A stretch of DNA of 64,000 nt from Sphingobium sp. Cam5-1 (lineage in GTDB: Bacteria; Pseudomonadota; Alphaproteobacteria; Sphingomonadales; Sphingomonadaceae), in the NCBI RefSeq assembly GCF_015693305.1, contig NZ_CP065138.1, positions 248,001-312,000 on the forward strand. The letters are read 5' to 3'. This document shows positions 45,458 through 54,391 of the stretch, piece after piece. Below the pieces are notes generated by a model. It was not told where the DNA came from. It ran no database searches and was given only the letters and a program-made list of their open reading frames with translations. The first letter of the stretch is position 1. Every line of letters starts with the position of its first letter. Both the position numbers and the translations under genes were made by a program.

Positions 45458-47206
45458 TTATCCGCGTGGCTTGCGAGGCGGGCCTTTGCGGGGGGCGCCC
45501 TTGAATGGCCGGGCGCCGTAGGCAGGCTTCGGGCCGCGCCCCTCATTCGGGCGGCCCTTGCCACGCGGTGGCCCTTCGCGGCGGTTTTCGCGCGCCGTGT
45601 CCCGAGGGGTTCCCTCAATCTGTTCGAACTGGACTTCAGCGCCCTCGTCGCTCGCCTCGCCCGTGCGCTTCACCGAGCCGATGAAGCGGGATACGATCGC
45701 GCTGGGGATTTCGAACAGCGTTTCGTTGGCGGCGATCCGGATCGCGCCGATGTCCTGGCGTGACACATGGCCTCGGCGGCAGATCAGCGGCAGGATCCAA
45801 CGCGGGTCGGCATTGTGACGGCGGCCGATGTCTATGCGGAACCAGACGGTATCCTCAAAGCCCGGACGAGGCCCATCGCGGCGGGGCGGCGCTTCGCTGG
45901 CGTCGAGCAGTTCTTCGGGCGCGGGGAGGGCGGCGCGGGCGCTTTTCACCAGCATGGCGGCGATTTCCTTGGCGGACTTTTCGGCCAGCAGTTCAGCGCC
46001 CAGCGCCCAGTCCAACTCGTCCAGCTCCGCCTTCTCCATCAGGCGTTCGCGCAGACGGGCATTATCCTGCTGCTGGATCACTTCCTTGCTCGGCGGGGTG
46101 CCCCATTCGACCGGGATTTTGGCGCCACGCAGCATGGATTCGACACGGCGGCGGCGGGGGTAGGGGACGATGAGGACAGCCGTGCCCTTTTTGCCTGCGC
46201 GCCCGGTGCGGCCAGAACGGTGCTGCATCGTTTCTGCGTCACGCGGGATTTCGACGTGCACGACGAGGCTGAGGTTGGGAAGGTCGATGCCGCGCGCAGC
46301 AACATCGGTGGCGACACAGACGCGCGCGCGGCGGTCGCGCAAGGCCTGGAGCGCATGGTTGCGTTCATTCTGGCTGTGTTCGCCCGACAGCGCCACGGCG
46401 GCGAAACCGCGTTCGGTGAGGCTGGCGTGGAGGTGGCGGACATTATCGCGGGTGGCGCAGAACAGGATCGCTGTTTCCGCCTCATGGTAGCGCAGCAGGT
46501 TGACGACGGCGTTTTCGATGTCGGCGGGTGCGACGGTCACGGCCTGATAGCTGATGTCGCCGTGGCCACGTTCGTCGCTGACAGTCGAAATGCGCAGCGC
46601 GTCCTTCTGGTAGCGCTTGGCGAGCGCAACGATCGGCTTCGGCATGGTGGCGGAGAAGAGGAGGGTGCGGCGGCCTTCGGGCGCGCCGTCGAGTATCTCT
46701 TCCAGATCTTCGCGGAAGCCCATGTCGAGCATTTCGTCAGCTTCATCGAGGACAACGGTCTTGAGTCCCGACAGGTCCAGTGCGCCGCGTTCGAGATGGT
46801 CGCGCAGGCGGCCGGGCGTGCCGACGACGATGTGCGCGCCGTGGGAAAGGGCGCGCCGTTCCTTGGCGGCGTCCATGCCGCCGACGCAGGTGGCGATGCG
46901 AGCGCGGGCTTCGCCGTAAAGCCACTCCAGTTCACGGCTGACTTGCAGCGCCAGTTCGCGGGTGGGGGCGATGGCGAGCGCGAGCGGCTTTCCCGCTACG
47001 GGCAGACGCATTTCTTCGCCGAGCAGTTCGCCGGCCATGGCGAGGCCAAAGGCGACCGTCTTGCCCGAGCCGGTCTGTGCCGAGACGATGAGGTCCCGGC
47101 CTTCTGCTTCCGGTTGGGTGACTTCGGCCTGAACCGGGGTCAGGCTTTCATAGCCTTTCCGCGTCAGGGCGTCCGAGAGGAGGGGCGGGAGATGTTCAAA
47201 AGACAT
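45458..47206 (-). CDS. DEAD-box ATP-dependent RNA helicase (DeaD/CsdA type)
   Basis: A 582-residue helicase with Walker A AQTGSGKTVAF, DEAD motif VLDEADEMLDMGF, SATMPKPIV, and motif VI HRSGRTGRAGKKGTAV. A C-terminal RNA-binding domain like that of DbpA/CsdA runs around RIDIGRRHNADPRWILPLI. The tail is rich in Arg, Gly, Pro and Lys. Such enzymes act in ribosome assembly, mRNA decay and cold adaptation. The start MSFEHLPPLLSDAL at 47206 is chosen; the frame extends to 47302 in non-helicase sequence. It follows the rplA terminator on the same strand. Confidence 0.93.
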   Translation of the reverse strand: MSFEHLPPLLSDALTRKGYESLTPVQAEVTQPEAEGRDLIVSAQTGSGKTVAFGLAMAGELLGEEMRLPVAGKPLALAIAPTRELALQVSRELEWLYGEARARIATCVGGMDAAKERRALSHGAHIVVGTPGRLRDHLERGALDLSGLKTVVLDEADEMLDMGFREDLEEILDGAPEGRRTLLFSATMPKPIVALAKRYQKDALRISTVSDERGHGDISYQAVTVAPADIENAVVNLLRYHEAETAILFCATRDNVRHLHASLTERGFAAVALSGEHSQNERNHALQALRDRRARVCVATDVAARGIDLPNLSLVVHVEIPRDAETMQHRSGRTGRAGKKGTAVLIVPYPRRRRVESMLRGAKIPVEWGTPPSKEVIQQQDNARLRERLMEKAELDELDWALGAELLAEKSAKEIAAMLVKSARAALPAPEELLDASEAPPRRDGPRPGFEDTVWFRIDIGRRHNADPRWILPLICRRGHVSRQDIGAIRIAANETLFEIPSAIVSRFIGSVKRTGEASDEGAEVQFEQIEGTPRDTARENRREGPPRGKGRPNEGRGPKPAYGARPFKGAPRKGPPRKPRG

Positions 47207-47352
47207 TATATTTTCCGTCGGTAAAGCGACCCGCCATTCCCGACGGATACATGATGACCTGATGTGCTTCGGCCGCTGCCGGAGCCCGGGATGCAAGGTC
47301 ACACACCCCGAAGTTCACACCGTCCCTGAGGACCTCTGCCCAAGGCAGAAAT

Positions 47353-47413
47353 GGGTGCGAAGAAGCACCCAAAATAAGAAGGCCGCCTTCCCCCGCAAAG
47401 AGGGAAGGCGGCC
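47353..47413 (-). terminator. Tandem hairpin terminator after rplA
   Basis: GGCCGCCTTCCC...GGGAAGGCGGCC (about 47381-47412) is a strong stem, and GGGTGC...GCACCC (47353-47370) is a second. On the minus strand a T-rich CTTCTTATTTT separates them. They lie 24 and 67 bases past the rplA stop and should end the L11-L1 transcript. Confidence 0.8.
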
Positions 47414-47436
47414 CCTATATTAACTATTGCGAGGGA

Positions 47437-48135
47437 TCAGACCGAAGCGACTTCCGCCACGTCGACCTTCACGCCCGGACCCATCGAGGACGACAGGGCG
47501 ATCTTGCGGACGTACTTGCCCTTCGAACCCGACGGCTTCGCCTTGACGATGGCGTCAACGAAAGCGTCGAAATTCTTGCGCAGGTCTTCGGCCGAGAAGC
47601 TCGCCTTGCCGAGACCGGCGTGGATGATGCCAGCCTTTTCGACGCGGAATTCGATCTGACCACCCTTGGCGGCCTTCACGGCTTCGGCGACGTTCGGGGT
47701 GACGGTGCCAAGCTTCGGGTTCGGCATCAGGCCCTTGGGACCCAGAACCTTACCCAGACGGCCGACCAGACCCATCATGTCGGGGGTGGCGATTACGCGC
47801 TGGAAGTCGATGTTTCCAGCCTGGATGCTGTCCAGCAGGTCTTCGGCGCCCACGATGTCGGCGCCAGCAGCGGTTGCGGCTTCCGCCTTGTCACCACGGG
47901 CGAACACGGCGACGCGGACGTCCTTGCCGGTGCCTGCGGGCAGGGTGACGACGCCACGCACCATCTGGTCAGCGTGACGGGGATCGACGCCCAGGTTAAT
48001 CGCGATTTCGACGCTTTCGTCGAACTTGGCGGTTGCGTGGGTCTTGATCAGACCCAGAGCTTCGTCGACACCGTGCAGCTTTTCGCGGTCAACGGCAGTA
48101 GCGAGAGCCTTCGCCTTCTTGGTCAGCTTTGCCAT
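47437..48135 (-). CDS. rplA: 50S ribosomal protein L1
   Basis: A 232-residue L1 with [20 protein letters not shown], the [16 protein letters not shown] block and [20 protein letters not shown], all family hallmarks. L1 binds 23S rRNA at the stalk and in many bacteria also represses its own operon by binding the L11 leader mRNA. Four bases separate it from rplK. Confidence 0.98.
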   Translation of the reverse strand: MAKLTKKAKALATAVDREKLHGVDEALGLIKTHATAKFDESVEIAINLGVDPRHADQMVRGVVTLPAGTGKDVRVAVFARGDKAEAATAAGADIVGAEDLLDSIQAGNIDFQRVIATPDMMGLVGRLGKVLGPKGLMPNPKLGTVTPNVAEAVKAAKGGQIEFRVEKAGIIHAGLGKASFSAEDLRKNFDAFVDAIVKAKPSGSKGKYVRKIALSSSMGPGVKVDVAEVASV

Positions 48136-48139
48136 GATA

Positions 48140-48571
48140 TTAGCCCTCCACCACTTCGAGGCCCATCGCGCGAGCGGAGCCTTCGATGATCTTCGTCGCT
48201 GCGTCGATGTCGTTCGCGTTCAGGTCAACCATCTTGGCCTGGGCGATTTCAGCGAGCTGGGCGCGGGTGATCTTTCCGGCGGTAACCTTGCCCGGCTCCT
48301 TGGAACCCGACTTCAGGTTGACGGCCTTCTTGATGAGGTAGGTGGCGGGCGGCTGCTTCGTGACGAAGCTGAACGAACGGTCCGCATAAACGGTGATGAT
48401 GGTCGGCAGCGGGGTGCCCTTGTCCATCTTTTCCGTCGAGGCATTGAACGCCTTGCAGAATTCCATGATGTTCACACCGCGCTGACCCAGCGCCGGACCG
48501 ATCGGCGGCGAGGGGTTGGCGGCTCCAGCGGGCACCTGGAGCTTGATATAGCCCGTAATCTTCTTGGCCAT
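48140..48571 (-). CDS. rplK: 50S ribosomal protein L11
   Basis: A 143-residue L11 starting [20 protein letters not shown], with [20 protein letters not shown] and [20 protein letters not shown]. It forms the GTPase-associated centre with rRNA. The frame has two more codons upstream (ATG 48577), but family starts match 48571. The usual nusG-rplK junction is interrupted by a repeat cluster (48670-48814). Confidence 0.97.
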   Translation of the reverse strand: MAKKITGYIKLQVPAGAANPSPPIGPALGQRGVNIMEFCKAFNASTEKMDKGTPLPTIITVYADRSFSFVTKQPPATYLIKKAVNLKSGSKEPGKVTAGKITRAQLAEIAQAKMVDLNANDIDAATKIIEGSARAMGLEVVEG

Positions 48572-48669
48572 TTTCACTCACTCTATTGCTGGGAGGATCG
48601 CAAGCGACCCGCCCGGTTCAAGTTTAGCGGTCAAGCAGCAATCCCTGAGGATGCCTTCCGCACTGTATT

Positions 48670-48814
48670 ATCCTCGCCCCTTCAGGGGAGAGGATACCGT
48701 AGCTTGCCAGTTTGCTGGCTAGCGTAGGTTGGAGAGGGGGCTGTGCCCTCTCCCGCTGCGACTAGGCGGCAGAGCCGCCAAGTCTCGCTTCCCTCTCCCG
48801 CTTGCGGGAGAGGA
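48670..48814. repeat. Cluster of intergenic hairpins (family C-like) between nusG and rplK
   Basis: The 248-base gap contains several hairpins: TCCTCGCCCCTTCAGGGGAG with AGGA (48671-48694), a GCCAGTTTGCTGGC stem (48706-48719), GGAGAGGGGGCTGTGCCCTC with TCCC (48731-48754), and CCCTCTCCCGCTTGCGGGAG with AGGA (48791-48814). The Cys-free open frames here are artefacts. Related in style to the 15802 element. It may separate nusG from ribosomal protein expression. The remaining 48572-48669 shows only a weak leader. Confidence 0.7.
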
Positions 48815-48819
48815 AATTC

Positions 48820-49356
48820 TTACTTCGACAGTTCGACCTGTTCGAAGTCCAGTTCGACCGGCGTGGCGCGGCCGAAGATCGACACGGACACCTTGACCCG
48901 GTTCTTTTCGAAATCCAGTTCCTCGACCGTGCCGTTGAAGCTGGCGAAGGGGCCGTCCAGAACCTTGACGCTGTCGCCGATTTCGTAATCGACATTGACC
49001 TTGTGCTTGGGCGCGGCTTCGGCGGCCTTCTGCGCGCCGAAATAGCGGGCGGCTTCGGTCTCGCTGATCGCCTGCGGCTTGCCGGAGGAGCCGAGGAAGC
49101 CGGTCACCTTGGGCGTGTTCTTCACGAGGTGGTAGATGTCGTCGTTCATCGCCAGCTTGGCGAGGACGTAGCCGGGCATGAACTTGCGTTCGACCTGAAC
49201 CTTCTTGCCGCGCTTCACTTCGGTCACGGTCTCGGTGGGGACTTCCACCTGCTCGACCAGCTGGGAGAGGCCCATGCGCTCGGCTTCGGACAGGATCGAT
49301 TCCTTGACCTTGTTTTCGAAGCCCGAATAGGCGTGGATGATGTACCAGCGCGCCAT
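48820..49356 (-). CDS. nusG: Transcription termination/antitermination protein NusG
   Basis: A 178-residue NusG with [20 protein letters not shown] at the N terminus, [20 protein letters not shown], and a C-terminal KOW domain around [20 protein letters not shown]. It binds RNA polymerase and links it with Rho or the ribosome. It is 58 bases downstream of secE, the normal order. Confidence 0.97.
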   Translation of the reverse strand: MARWYIIHAYSGFENKVKESILSEAERMGLSQLVEQVEVPTETVTEVKRGKKVQVERKFMPGYVLAKLAMNDDIYHLVKNTPKVTGFLGSSGKPQAISETEAARYFGAQKAAEAAPKHKVNVDYEIGDSVKVLDGPFASFNGTVEELDFEKNRVKVSVSIFGRATPVELDFEQVELSK

Positions 49357-49414
49357 GTTACCGTCTCAAACTCCTACCAGGCGATTTACTGGGAAATCGC
49401 GGTAATCCAAAACT

Positions 49415-49621
49415 TCAAGCCCGTCCGGCGGCGAACGCCAGCAGCCAGCGAACGATCGCCCCGAAAAAGGTGTCGATCCCGAAGAAGAAGAGGCCGAGCA
49501 GTGTGGTCATGATACCGACCATCACCGCAGTCATGACCGTTTCACGGCCCGTGGGCCACACGATCTTCGACGCTTCGGTCTTCACCTGATTGACGAATTC
49601 GCCCGGAGAAACCTTCGCCAT
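49415..49621 (-). CDS. secE: Preprotein translocase subunit SecE
   Basis: A 68-residue single-span SecE starting MAKVSPGEFVNQVKTEASKI with the conserved VWPTGRETVMTAV and one C-terminal transmembrane helix. Short form without the two extra helices of enteric SecE. The upstream in-frame extension to 49744 overlaps no known domain and is rejected. Confidence 0.93.
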   Translation of the reverse strand: MAKVSPGEFVNQVKTEASKIVWPTGRETVMTAVMVGIMTTLLGLFFFGIDTFFGAIVRWLLAFAAGRA

Positions 49622-49789
49622 CACTGCCTCAACAACTTTCGAACAAACACCAAAGCGCGAAGCAACAGTCCGCCCTCCGGACCCCGCCATGTCGGCGTCC
49701 CGGGGTGCGGCCGCTGGCTCCGCGACCCATCTTCGCTGGGGCAACTAACCGCGAACCTTTGAAAAATCAAGGATCAGCGCTCAGCGACC

Positions 49790-49865
49790 TGGCAGGAGTG
49801 GAGGGACTCGAACCCCCGGCATTCGGTTTTGGAGACCGACGCTCTACCAGCTGAGCTACACTCCT
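49790..49865 (-). tRNA. tRNA-Trp (CCA anticodon)
   Basis: Read on the minus strand: acceptor AGGAGTG, D-arm AGCTCAGCTGGTAGAGC, anticodon stem-loop TCGGT CTCCAAA ACCGA with anticodon CCA, T-arm CGGGGGTTCGAGTCCCTCC-like, and the 3' CACTCCTG then an encoded CCA. Total 76 bases with CCA (49793-49865 without). It is immediately upstream of secE-nusG, the classic placement. Confidence 0.96.
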
Positions 49866-49922
49866 GTACCGGCGAAGGAGGGCGCTTTAGCGTGGCCTGC
49901 GGGGGAGAGCAAGCAGGAAACT

Positions 49923-51146
49923 TTAGAGGAAAATGCCGCCCTTCATCACGCGGCGGGCGCGGCCCTGTACTGGCATCCGATCGAAGGGCGTATTGCCCGC
50001 CTGCGCCGCCATTTTCGTGGAATCTATGATCCAAGGCGCATCGGGATCGATGAAGATGAGGTCGGCAGCGCTACCGGCCGCGAAGCTTCCTGCATCGACG
50101 CCCAATATGCGGGCCGGATTGGCGCTGAGCAGCATCATCAGGCGCGTCATCGACAGATGTCCTTCGCGCACGAGGTTCAGCGACAGGGCGAGCAGGGTTT
50201 CGGCTCCAGCCATGCCGGGAGACGCGTCGGCGAAGGGCAACCTCTTATCCTCGGGGCCACGAGGATCGTGACTGGAGGTGATTACATCGACCGTACCGTC
50301 GGCGACCGCGACGATCGAGGCCTTGCGGTCATCCTCCGACCTTAGCGGAGGCGACAGGCGCGCGAAGGTGCGGAAGTTGGTGACGGCATTGTCGGCAAGG
50401 TAAAGATAGGCCGGGCTAATCCCGCAGGTGACCCTTACGCCTTCGGCCTTTGCTGCGCGTATGAGGTCAAAGCCCGCCTTCGTCGTCACGAGCCGGAAAT
50501 GGATGGCGGCGCCCGTTTCCTTCGCCAGCATGAGGTCGCGTGCGATGGCGATCGCTTCTGCGCAGGCCGGTGCGTGGGGCAGGCCCAGCCGGGTTGCCGT
50601 TTCGCCGCTGGTTGCGACTGCCTTGCCTGCGAGGCCGCTGTCCTCGGCATGCGTGATGACCGTCAGGCCGAGGCCGGAGGCATAGGCGAGTACCCGCATC
50701 ATCACGCCTGAATCCGCGATCCATTGGCGTCCCGTGGCAACCGCCTTGGCACCCGCTGCCTGCATCATGCCGATTTCCGCCAGCTCGCCCCCTTTGAGGC
50801 CCCGCGTGGCAGCGGCGATCGGATGGACCCAGAAGTCGGGCTTCCCCGCGCGCGCGGCCTGACGGATGAGGCCAGCCTCATCCAGCGGGGAGGACTGGTC
50901 GGGCATCAGGGCGGCCCGGGTGATCCCGCCGAAGTGGAAGGCGGGCTTATCGGTAGCGAACACGCCCAGATCGATGAGGCCCGGTGCCACCACCAGCCCG
51001 GCGGCGTCGATCTTTTCAGCGTCGTCCGGCACATCGACATTGCCCGAGGCGATGATCTGATCGCCTTCGATGAGGATCGCGCCAGTGTGGACGTCGCGGG
51101 CAGCGGGGTCGGCCAGTTTCGCGTTGATGATGGCAAGCTTGCTCAT
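49923..51146 (-). CDS. Dihydroorotase-like protein, probably catalytically inactive (PyrC' type)
   Basis: A 407-residue amidohydrolase-fold protein encoded directly downstream of pyrB, overlapping it by four bases (ATGA). The fold motif is [12 protein letters not shown]: active dihydroorotases have HxHxR after PGLID, so the two metal-binding histidines are missing. The HAED histidine is present, but the late catalytic aspartate region reads [11 protein letters not shown] instead of TDHAPH. This matches PyrC' of Pseudomonas, an inactive partner needed to assemble the PyrB dodecamer. An active dihydroorotase must lie elsewhere in the genome. Start 51146 is set by the overlap. Confidence 0.85.
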   Translation of the reverse strand: MSKLAIINAKLADPAARDVHTGAILIEGDQIIASGNVDVPDDAEKIDAAGLVVAPGLIDLGVFATDKPAFHFGGITRAALMPDQSSPLDEAGLIRQAARAGKPDFWVHPIAAATRGLKGGELAEIGMMQAAGAKAVATGRQWIADSGVMMRVLAYASGLGLTVITHAEDSGLAGKAVATSGETATRLGLPHAPACAEAIAIARDLMLAKETGAAIHFRLVTTKAGFDLIRAAKAEGVRVTCGISPAYLYLADNAVTNFRTFARLSPPLRSEDDRKASIVAVADGTVDVITSSHDPRGPEDKRLPFADASPGMAGAETLLALSLNLVREGHLSMTRLMMLLSANPARILGVDAGSFAAGSAADLIFIDPDAPWIIDSTKMAAQAGNTPFDRMPVQGRARRVMKGGIFL

Positions 51147-52138
51147 GCCCAACCCTCCACACCGCGCGCGCCACGGGTCAGCACATCCAGGCAGGCCATG
51201 CGGATGGCGACGCCCATTTCCACCTGTTCGGTGATGGCGGAACGGTTCGGATCATCGGCCACCACGCTCGATATCTCGACACCGCGGTTCATGGGGCCGG
51301 GGTGCATGACCAATGCGTCCGGCTTGGCTATGGCAAGCCGTTCGGGTGTCAGGCCGTAAAGCATGTGATATTCGCGAGGCGAGGGGATGAAGGCGCCGTC
51401 CATCCGTTCATTCTGGAGGCGCAGCATCATCACGACGTCGGCGCCATCCAGCCCTTCATCCATGCGGTTATATGGCGTGGCGCCCAGCATCTCCACTTCG
51501 GGCGGCATTAAGGTCGGCGGCGTGACGGCCCGGACCTGCGCGCCCAAAGCCGCGAGGCAGAGCATGTTGGAGCGCGCGACGCGGCTATGCAGCACATCCC
51601 CGCAAATCGCGACGATAAGGCCCTCAAACCCTCCCTTGCGGCGGCGGATGGTGAGGGCGTCCAGCAGGGCTTGGGTCGGATGTTGGTGCCAGCCATCGCC
51701 AGCATTGAGGACCGGGCAGTCCACCATGTCCGAGATCAGGGCAACAGCGCCCGAACTCGCATGTCGAATGACGATCACGTCGGCGGCCATGGCGTTGAGG
51801 GTCATGGCCGTGTCGATCAGGGTCTCCCCCTTCTTTACGCTCGACTGCCCGGCATGCATGTTCACGACGTCGGCGCCCAGACGCTTGCCCGCAATCTCGA
51901 ACGACAGCAGGGTGCGGGTACTGTTTTCGAAGAAGGCGTTGATTTGCGTCATTCCAGCGAGACGGTCGTCATGTTTGCGCGCATTGCCCCGGTTGGTCCG
52001 TGCCCAATGTTCCGCCTCATCCAGCAGGAAACGGATTTCCCAAGGCTTCAGGTCGGCGATGGAGAGAAGATGCCGATGCGGAAACAACGCCCGGCCGGTC
52101 AGGTCGGACGAGGTGGGGGGAACGGTTATGTCGGGCAT
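51143..52138 (-). CDS. pyrB: Aspartate carbamoyltransferase catalytic subunit
   Basis: PyrB makes carbamoyl-aspartate in pyrimidine synthesis. The 331-residue protein has the carbamoyl phosphate site [26 protein letters not shown], and the carboxy-terminal [11 protein letters not shown]. The frame extends to 52591, but the N terminus [20 protein letters not shown] at 52138 is sensible. The extension overlaps the DUF488 gene on the other strand. The regulatory pyrI is absent; the PyrC'-like protein probably plays the structural role. Confidence 0.95.
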   Translation of the reverse strand: MPDITVPPTSSDLTGRALFPHRHLLSIADLKPWEIRFLLDEAEHWARTNRGNARKHDDRLAGMTQINAFFENSTRTLLSFEIAGKRLGADVVNMHAGQSSVKKGETLIDTAMTLNAMAADVIVIRHASSGAVALISDMVDCPVLNAGDGWHQHPTQALLDALTIRRRKGGFEGLIVAICGDVLHSRVARSNMLCLAALGAQVRAVTPPTLMPPEVEMLGATPYNRMDEGLDGADVVMMLRLQNERMDGAFIPSPREYHMLYGLTPERLAIAKPDALVMHPGPMNRGVEISSVVADDPNRSAITEQVEMGVAIRMACLDVLTRGARGVEGWA

Positions 52139-52219
52139 GAACGGACCCTTTAGGCGAGGGCAGGAAAGAGGGCAAGACGGGAAGCTTGGAAGTTCCGTCC
52201 GCTTTCTTATCTGCATGGG

Positions 52220-52651
52220 ATGCGGATTTTTACGATCGGGTATGAAGGAGCTACGCAGGGCGAGCTGATAGCGGCGTTGCGGGAGGCGGGCGTCACCTTG
52301 CTGGCCGACGTCAGGGCGGTTCCGCTTTCGCGGCGGCCGGGATTTTCCAAGAATATTCTGGCGGCGGGGCTGAAGGAGGCCGGGATCGACTATGTCGGGC
52401 TGAAGGCGCTGGGCACGCCCGCCGAAGGCAGGGAGGCGGCTCGCAAGGGCAATCATGCGAAACTTCGGGAGATTTATTCGGGGCAACTCGATCTGCCGGA
52501 AGCTATCGTCCAGGCGGAACAGTTGCGTGATATGGCGCGGGAGCGGCCCACGGCTTTGCTGTGTTTCGAGCGGGAGGCGGACGGATGCCATCGCTCCCTA
52601 TTGCTGGAGTATCTTTTCCCGGATGACGAGCGTGTGGACCTGAAGCCCTGA
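52220..52651 (+). CDS. DUF488 family protein
   Basis: A 143-residue protein of the DUF488 family: [39 protein letters not shown] and [18 protein letters not shown], with the conserved Cys and His. Function of the family is not established. It stands alone on the plus strand, divergent from pyrB by about 80 bases. Confidence 0.88.
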   Translation: MRIFTIGYEGATQGELIAALREAGVTLLADVRAVPLSRRPGFSKNILAAGLKEAGIDYVGLKALGTPAEGREAARKGNHAKLREIYSGQLDLPEAIVQAEQLRDMARERPTALLCFEREADGCHRSLLLEYLFPDDERVDLKP

Positions 52652-52655
52652 ATCG

Positions 52656-53420
52656 TCAGAAGCGCCGCGCGACGGCTCCGGCGGTCCAACCCATGCCCAC
52701 CGCCAGCAGAATGGCGGTAAGGCCGTATAAGAAGGACCATCGTTCGGCGGCGACCGCCATGAAACGTTCGAACCCTGACTTGCGTATGGTGATGTCGCGC
52801 ACGGCGGCGGCGACGACCCGCCCATCCTGCACGAGGAAGGTTTCCGCTGTATAATCGCCGACGATTACTCGCGCGGGGAGCGGGATGCGTGCCCGGTATA
52901 ACACTCCATCGGTGATCTCCACCGAGCCGGGCCTTTCGGCGAACAATCCCGATCGTTCACGCAGGTCGATCAATCCGGCCTGGAAGCGATCAAGCTCTGC
53001 GCTGTCATTAAGCGATGATGGGGACAGTTGCAGCTTGTCCACGCCCAGTTCGTAAATCGCGGCCGTTCGTTCATCAACTACGTTGGCGATCGGACGGGAA
53101 GAGGCGACCGCATAAAAGCTGGGTGCGGAGCGGAAGCGGGCGCTGTCCGCATTGACCCAGATGCCAGCGACCTTTTGCTTCTCGCGCATGGTGATGGACT
53201 GGTCAGGACCTTTCAGCACAACCAATATGTCCGCGGGTCTGCTCGGTCGTCGGCCGTCGGGATAGACGATCGCTCCAAATAGCAGGAGGTCGGCGCCGGT
53301 GAAGCTGTACTGGATTTCCACTTCCCGTTGCGAGACGTCGGGGACTAGCGTCGGCTCCCCTGCCGCGCCAAGCAGTGTCGAAAGGGGGAGCAGAAGTGCG
53401 AGACGGGCGCGCAGGCTCAA
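52656..53420 (-). CDS. Alph_Pro_TM (TIGR02186) family exported protein
   Basis: A 254-residue protein with an N-terminal signal sequence (LALLLPLSTLLGAAG), a beta-rich domain with QYSFTGADLLLFGAIVYP and DITIRKSGFERF, and a C-terminal transmembrane helix around LYGLTAILLAVGMGWTAG. This fits the alphaproteobacterial family TIGR02186, of unknown function. Its start overlaps the end of the TSUP permease by four bases, the common partner of the family. Confidence 0.85.
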   Translation of the reverse strand: MSLRARLALLLPLSTLLGAAGEPTLVPDVSQREVEIQYSFTGADLLLFGAIVYPDGRRPSRPADILVVLKGPDQSITMREKQKVAGIWVNADSARFRSAPSFYAVASSRPIANVVDERTAAIYELGVDKLQLSPSSLNDSAELDRFQAGLIDLRERSGLFAERPGSVEITDGVLYRARIPLPARVIVGDYTAETFLVQDGRVVAAAVRDITIRKSGFERFMAVAAERWSFLYGLTAILLAVGMGWTAGAVARRF

Positions 53421-54331
53421 CGCACTTCCACCGTGTAAATCTCGTCCGGGCGGAAACCGAGCCCCAACGCCATGCGCGCGGCGACCAGCAGCACGATCAC
53501 GGACAATAATATACGCAGATATTCAGGACGAACCGTCATCGAGATACGGGTGCCGATCTGTGCCCCCGTCACGCTGCCGATCAGAAGCAGCATCGCGAGG
53601 ACAAGATCGACCGCCTTTGTAGTCATGGCGTGCATCATCGTCGTCGCCATGGTGACGAACAAAATCTGAAACAGCGAAGTGCCCACCACCGACTGGGTGG
53701 TCATGCCAAGCAGGTACAGCATGGCGGGCACAAGGATGAAGCCGCCGCCGACGCCCAGCAGGGTTGTCAGTATCCCCGTTGCAACACCGAGCAGCAACGG
53801 TGCGAGGGGAGAGATGTAAAGTCCCGAGCGATAGAAGCGCCACCGCATCGGCAGTGCGGCGACCAAGGGGTGATGGCGCCGCTTGCGGGCCTGCATGCGT
53901 TTGCCTGTCTTCAACAGTATCAGCGCCTGGACCGACTCCTTCGCCATCAACATGCCGATGCCGCCGAGCATCAGGACATAAAGGATGCCGATAGCCGTAT
54001 CGATCTGCCCAATGGACTGAAGCAGCCGGAACAACAGCACGCCGATGCCTGCCCCAATCACGCCGCCGCCGATCAGGACGCCGCCCATCCGGAAATCGAC
54101 GGTGCCCCTCGCCATGTGAGTGACGACCCCCGATACGCTGGCACCAGTGACCTGGGACGCGGCGGATGCGGCCGCCACGGTTGGCGGAATGCCGTAGAAG
54201 ATCAGCAGGGGCGTGGTCAGGAAGCCGCCGCCGACGCCGAACATGCCGGAGAGAAGGCCGACCACACCGCCCAGGGCAATGATCACCAGCGCGTTCACCG
54301 ACAGATTGGCGATGGGCAGGTAAAGATCCAT
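53417..54331 (-). CDS. TSUP (TauE/SafE) family permease
   Basis: A 304-residue protein with about eight transmembrane helices and two copies of the TSUP core: GMFGVGGGFLTTPLLIFYG and TLLGVGGGFILVPAMLYLLG. A basic loop, RMQARKRRHH, lies in the middle. The long form with the TIGR02186 partner is recurrent in alphaproteobacteria; an organosulfur or sulfite export role is family-based guesswork. Translationally coupled to the downstream gene by a four-base overlap. Confidence 0.88.
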   Translation of the reverse strand: MDLYLPIANLSVNALVIIALGGVVGLLSGMFGVGGGFLTTPLLIFYGIPPTVAAASAASQVTGASVSGVVTHMARGTVDFRMGGVLIGGGVIGAGIGVLLFRLLQSIGQIDTAIGILYVLMLGGIGMLMAKESVQALILLKTGKRMQARKRRHHPLVAALPMRWRFYRSGLYISPLAPLLLGVATGILTTLLGVGGGFILVPAMLYLLGMTTQSVVGTSLFQILFVTMATTMMHAMTTKAVDLVLAMLLLIGSVTGAQIGTRISMTVRPEYLRILLSVIVLLVAARMALGLGFRPDEIYTVEVR

Positions 54332-54391
54332 GTGCCCACAGGGTTAGGCCGAATGGATGGCAAGATAAAGGCGCTGCGCGTCCGCCCCGCG

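Noticed and set aside
45767..47224. A 485-residue plus-strand open frame opposite the DEAD-box gene
   Set aside because: Shadow of a helicase with all motifs intact on the other strand.
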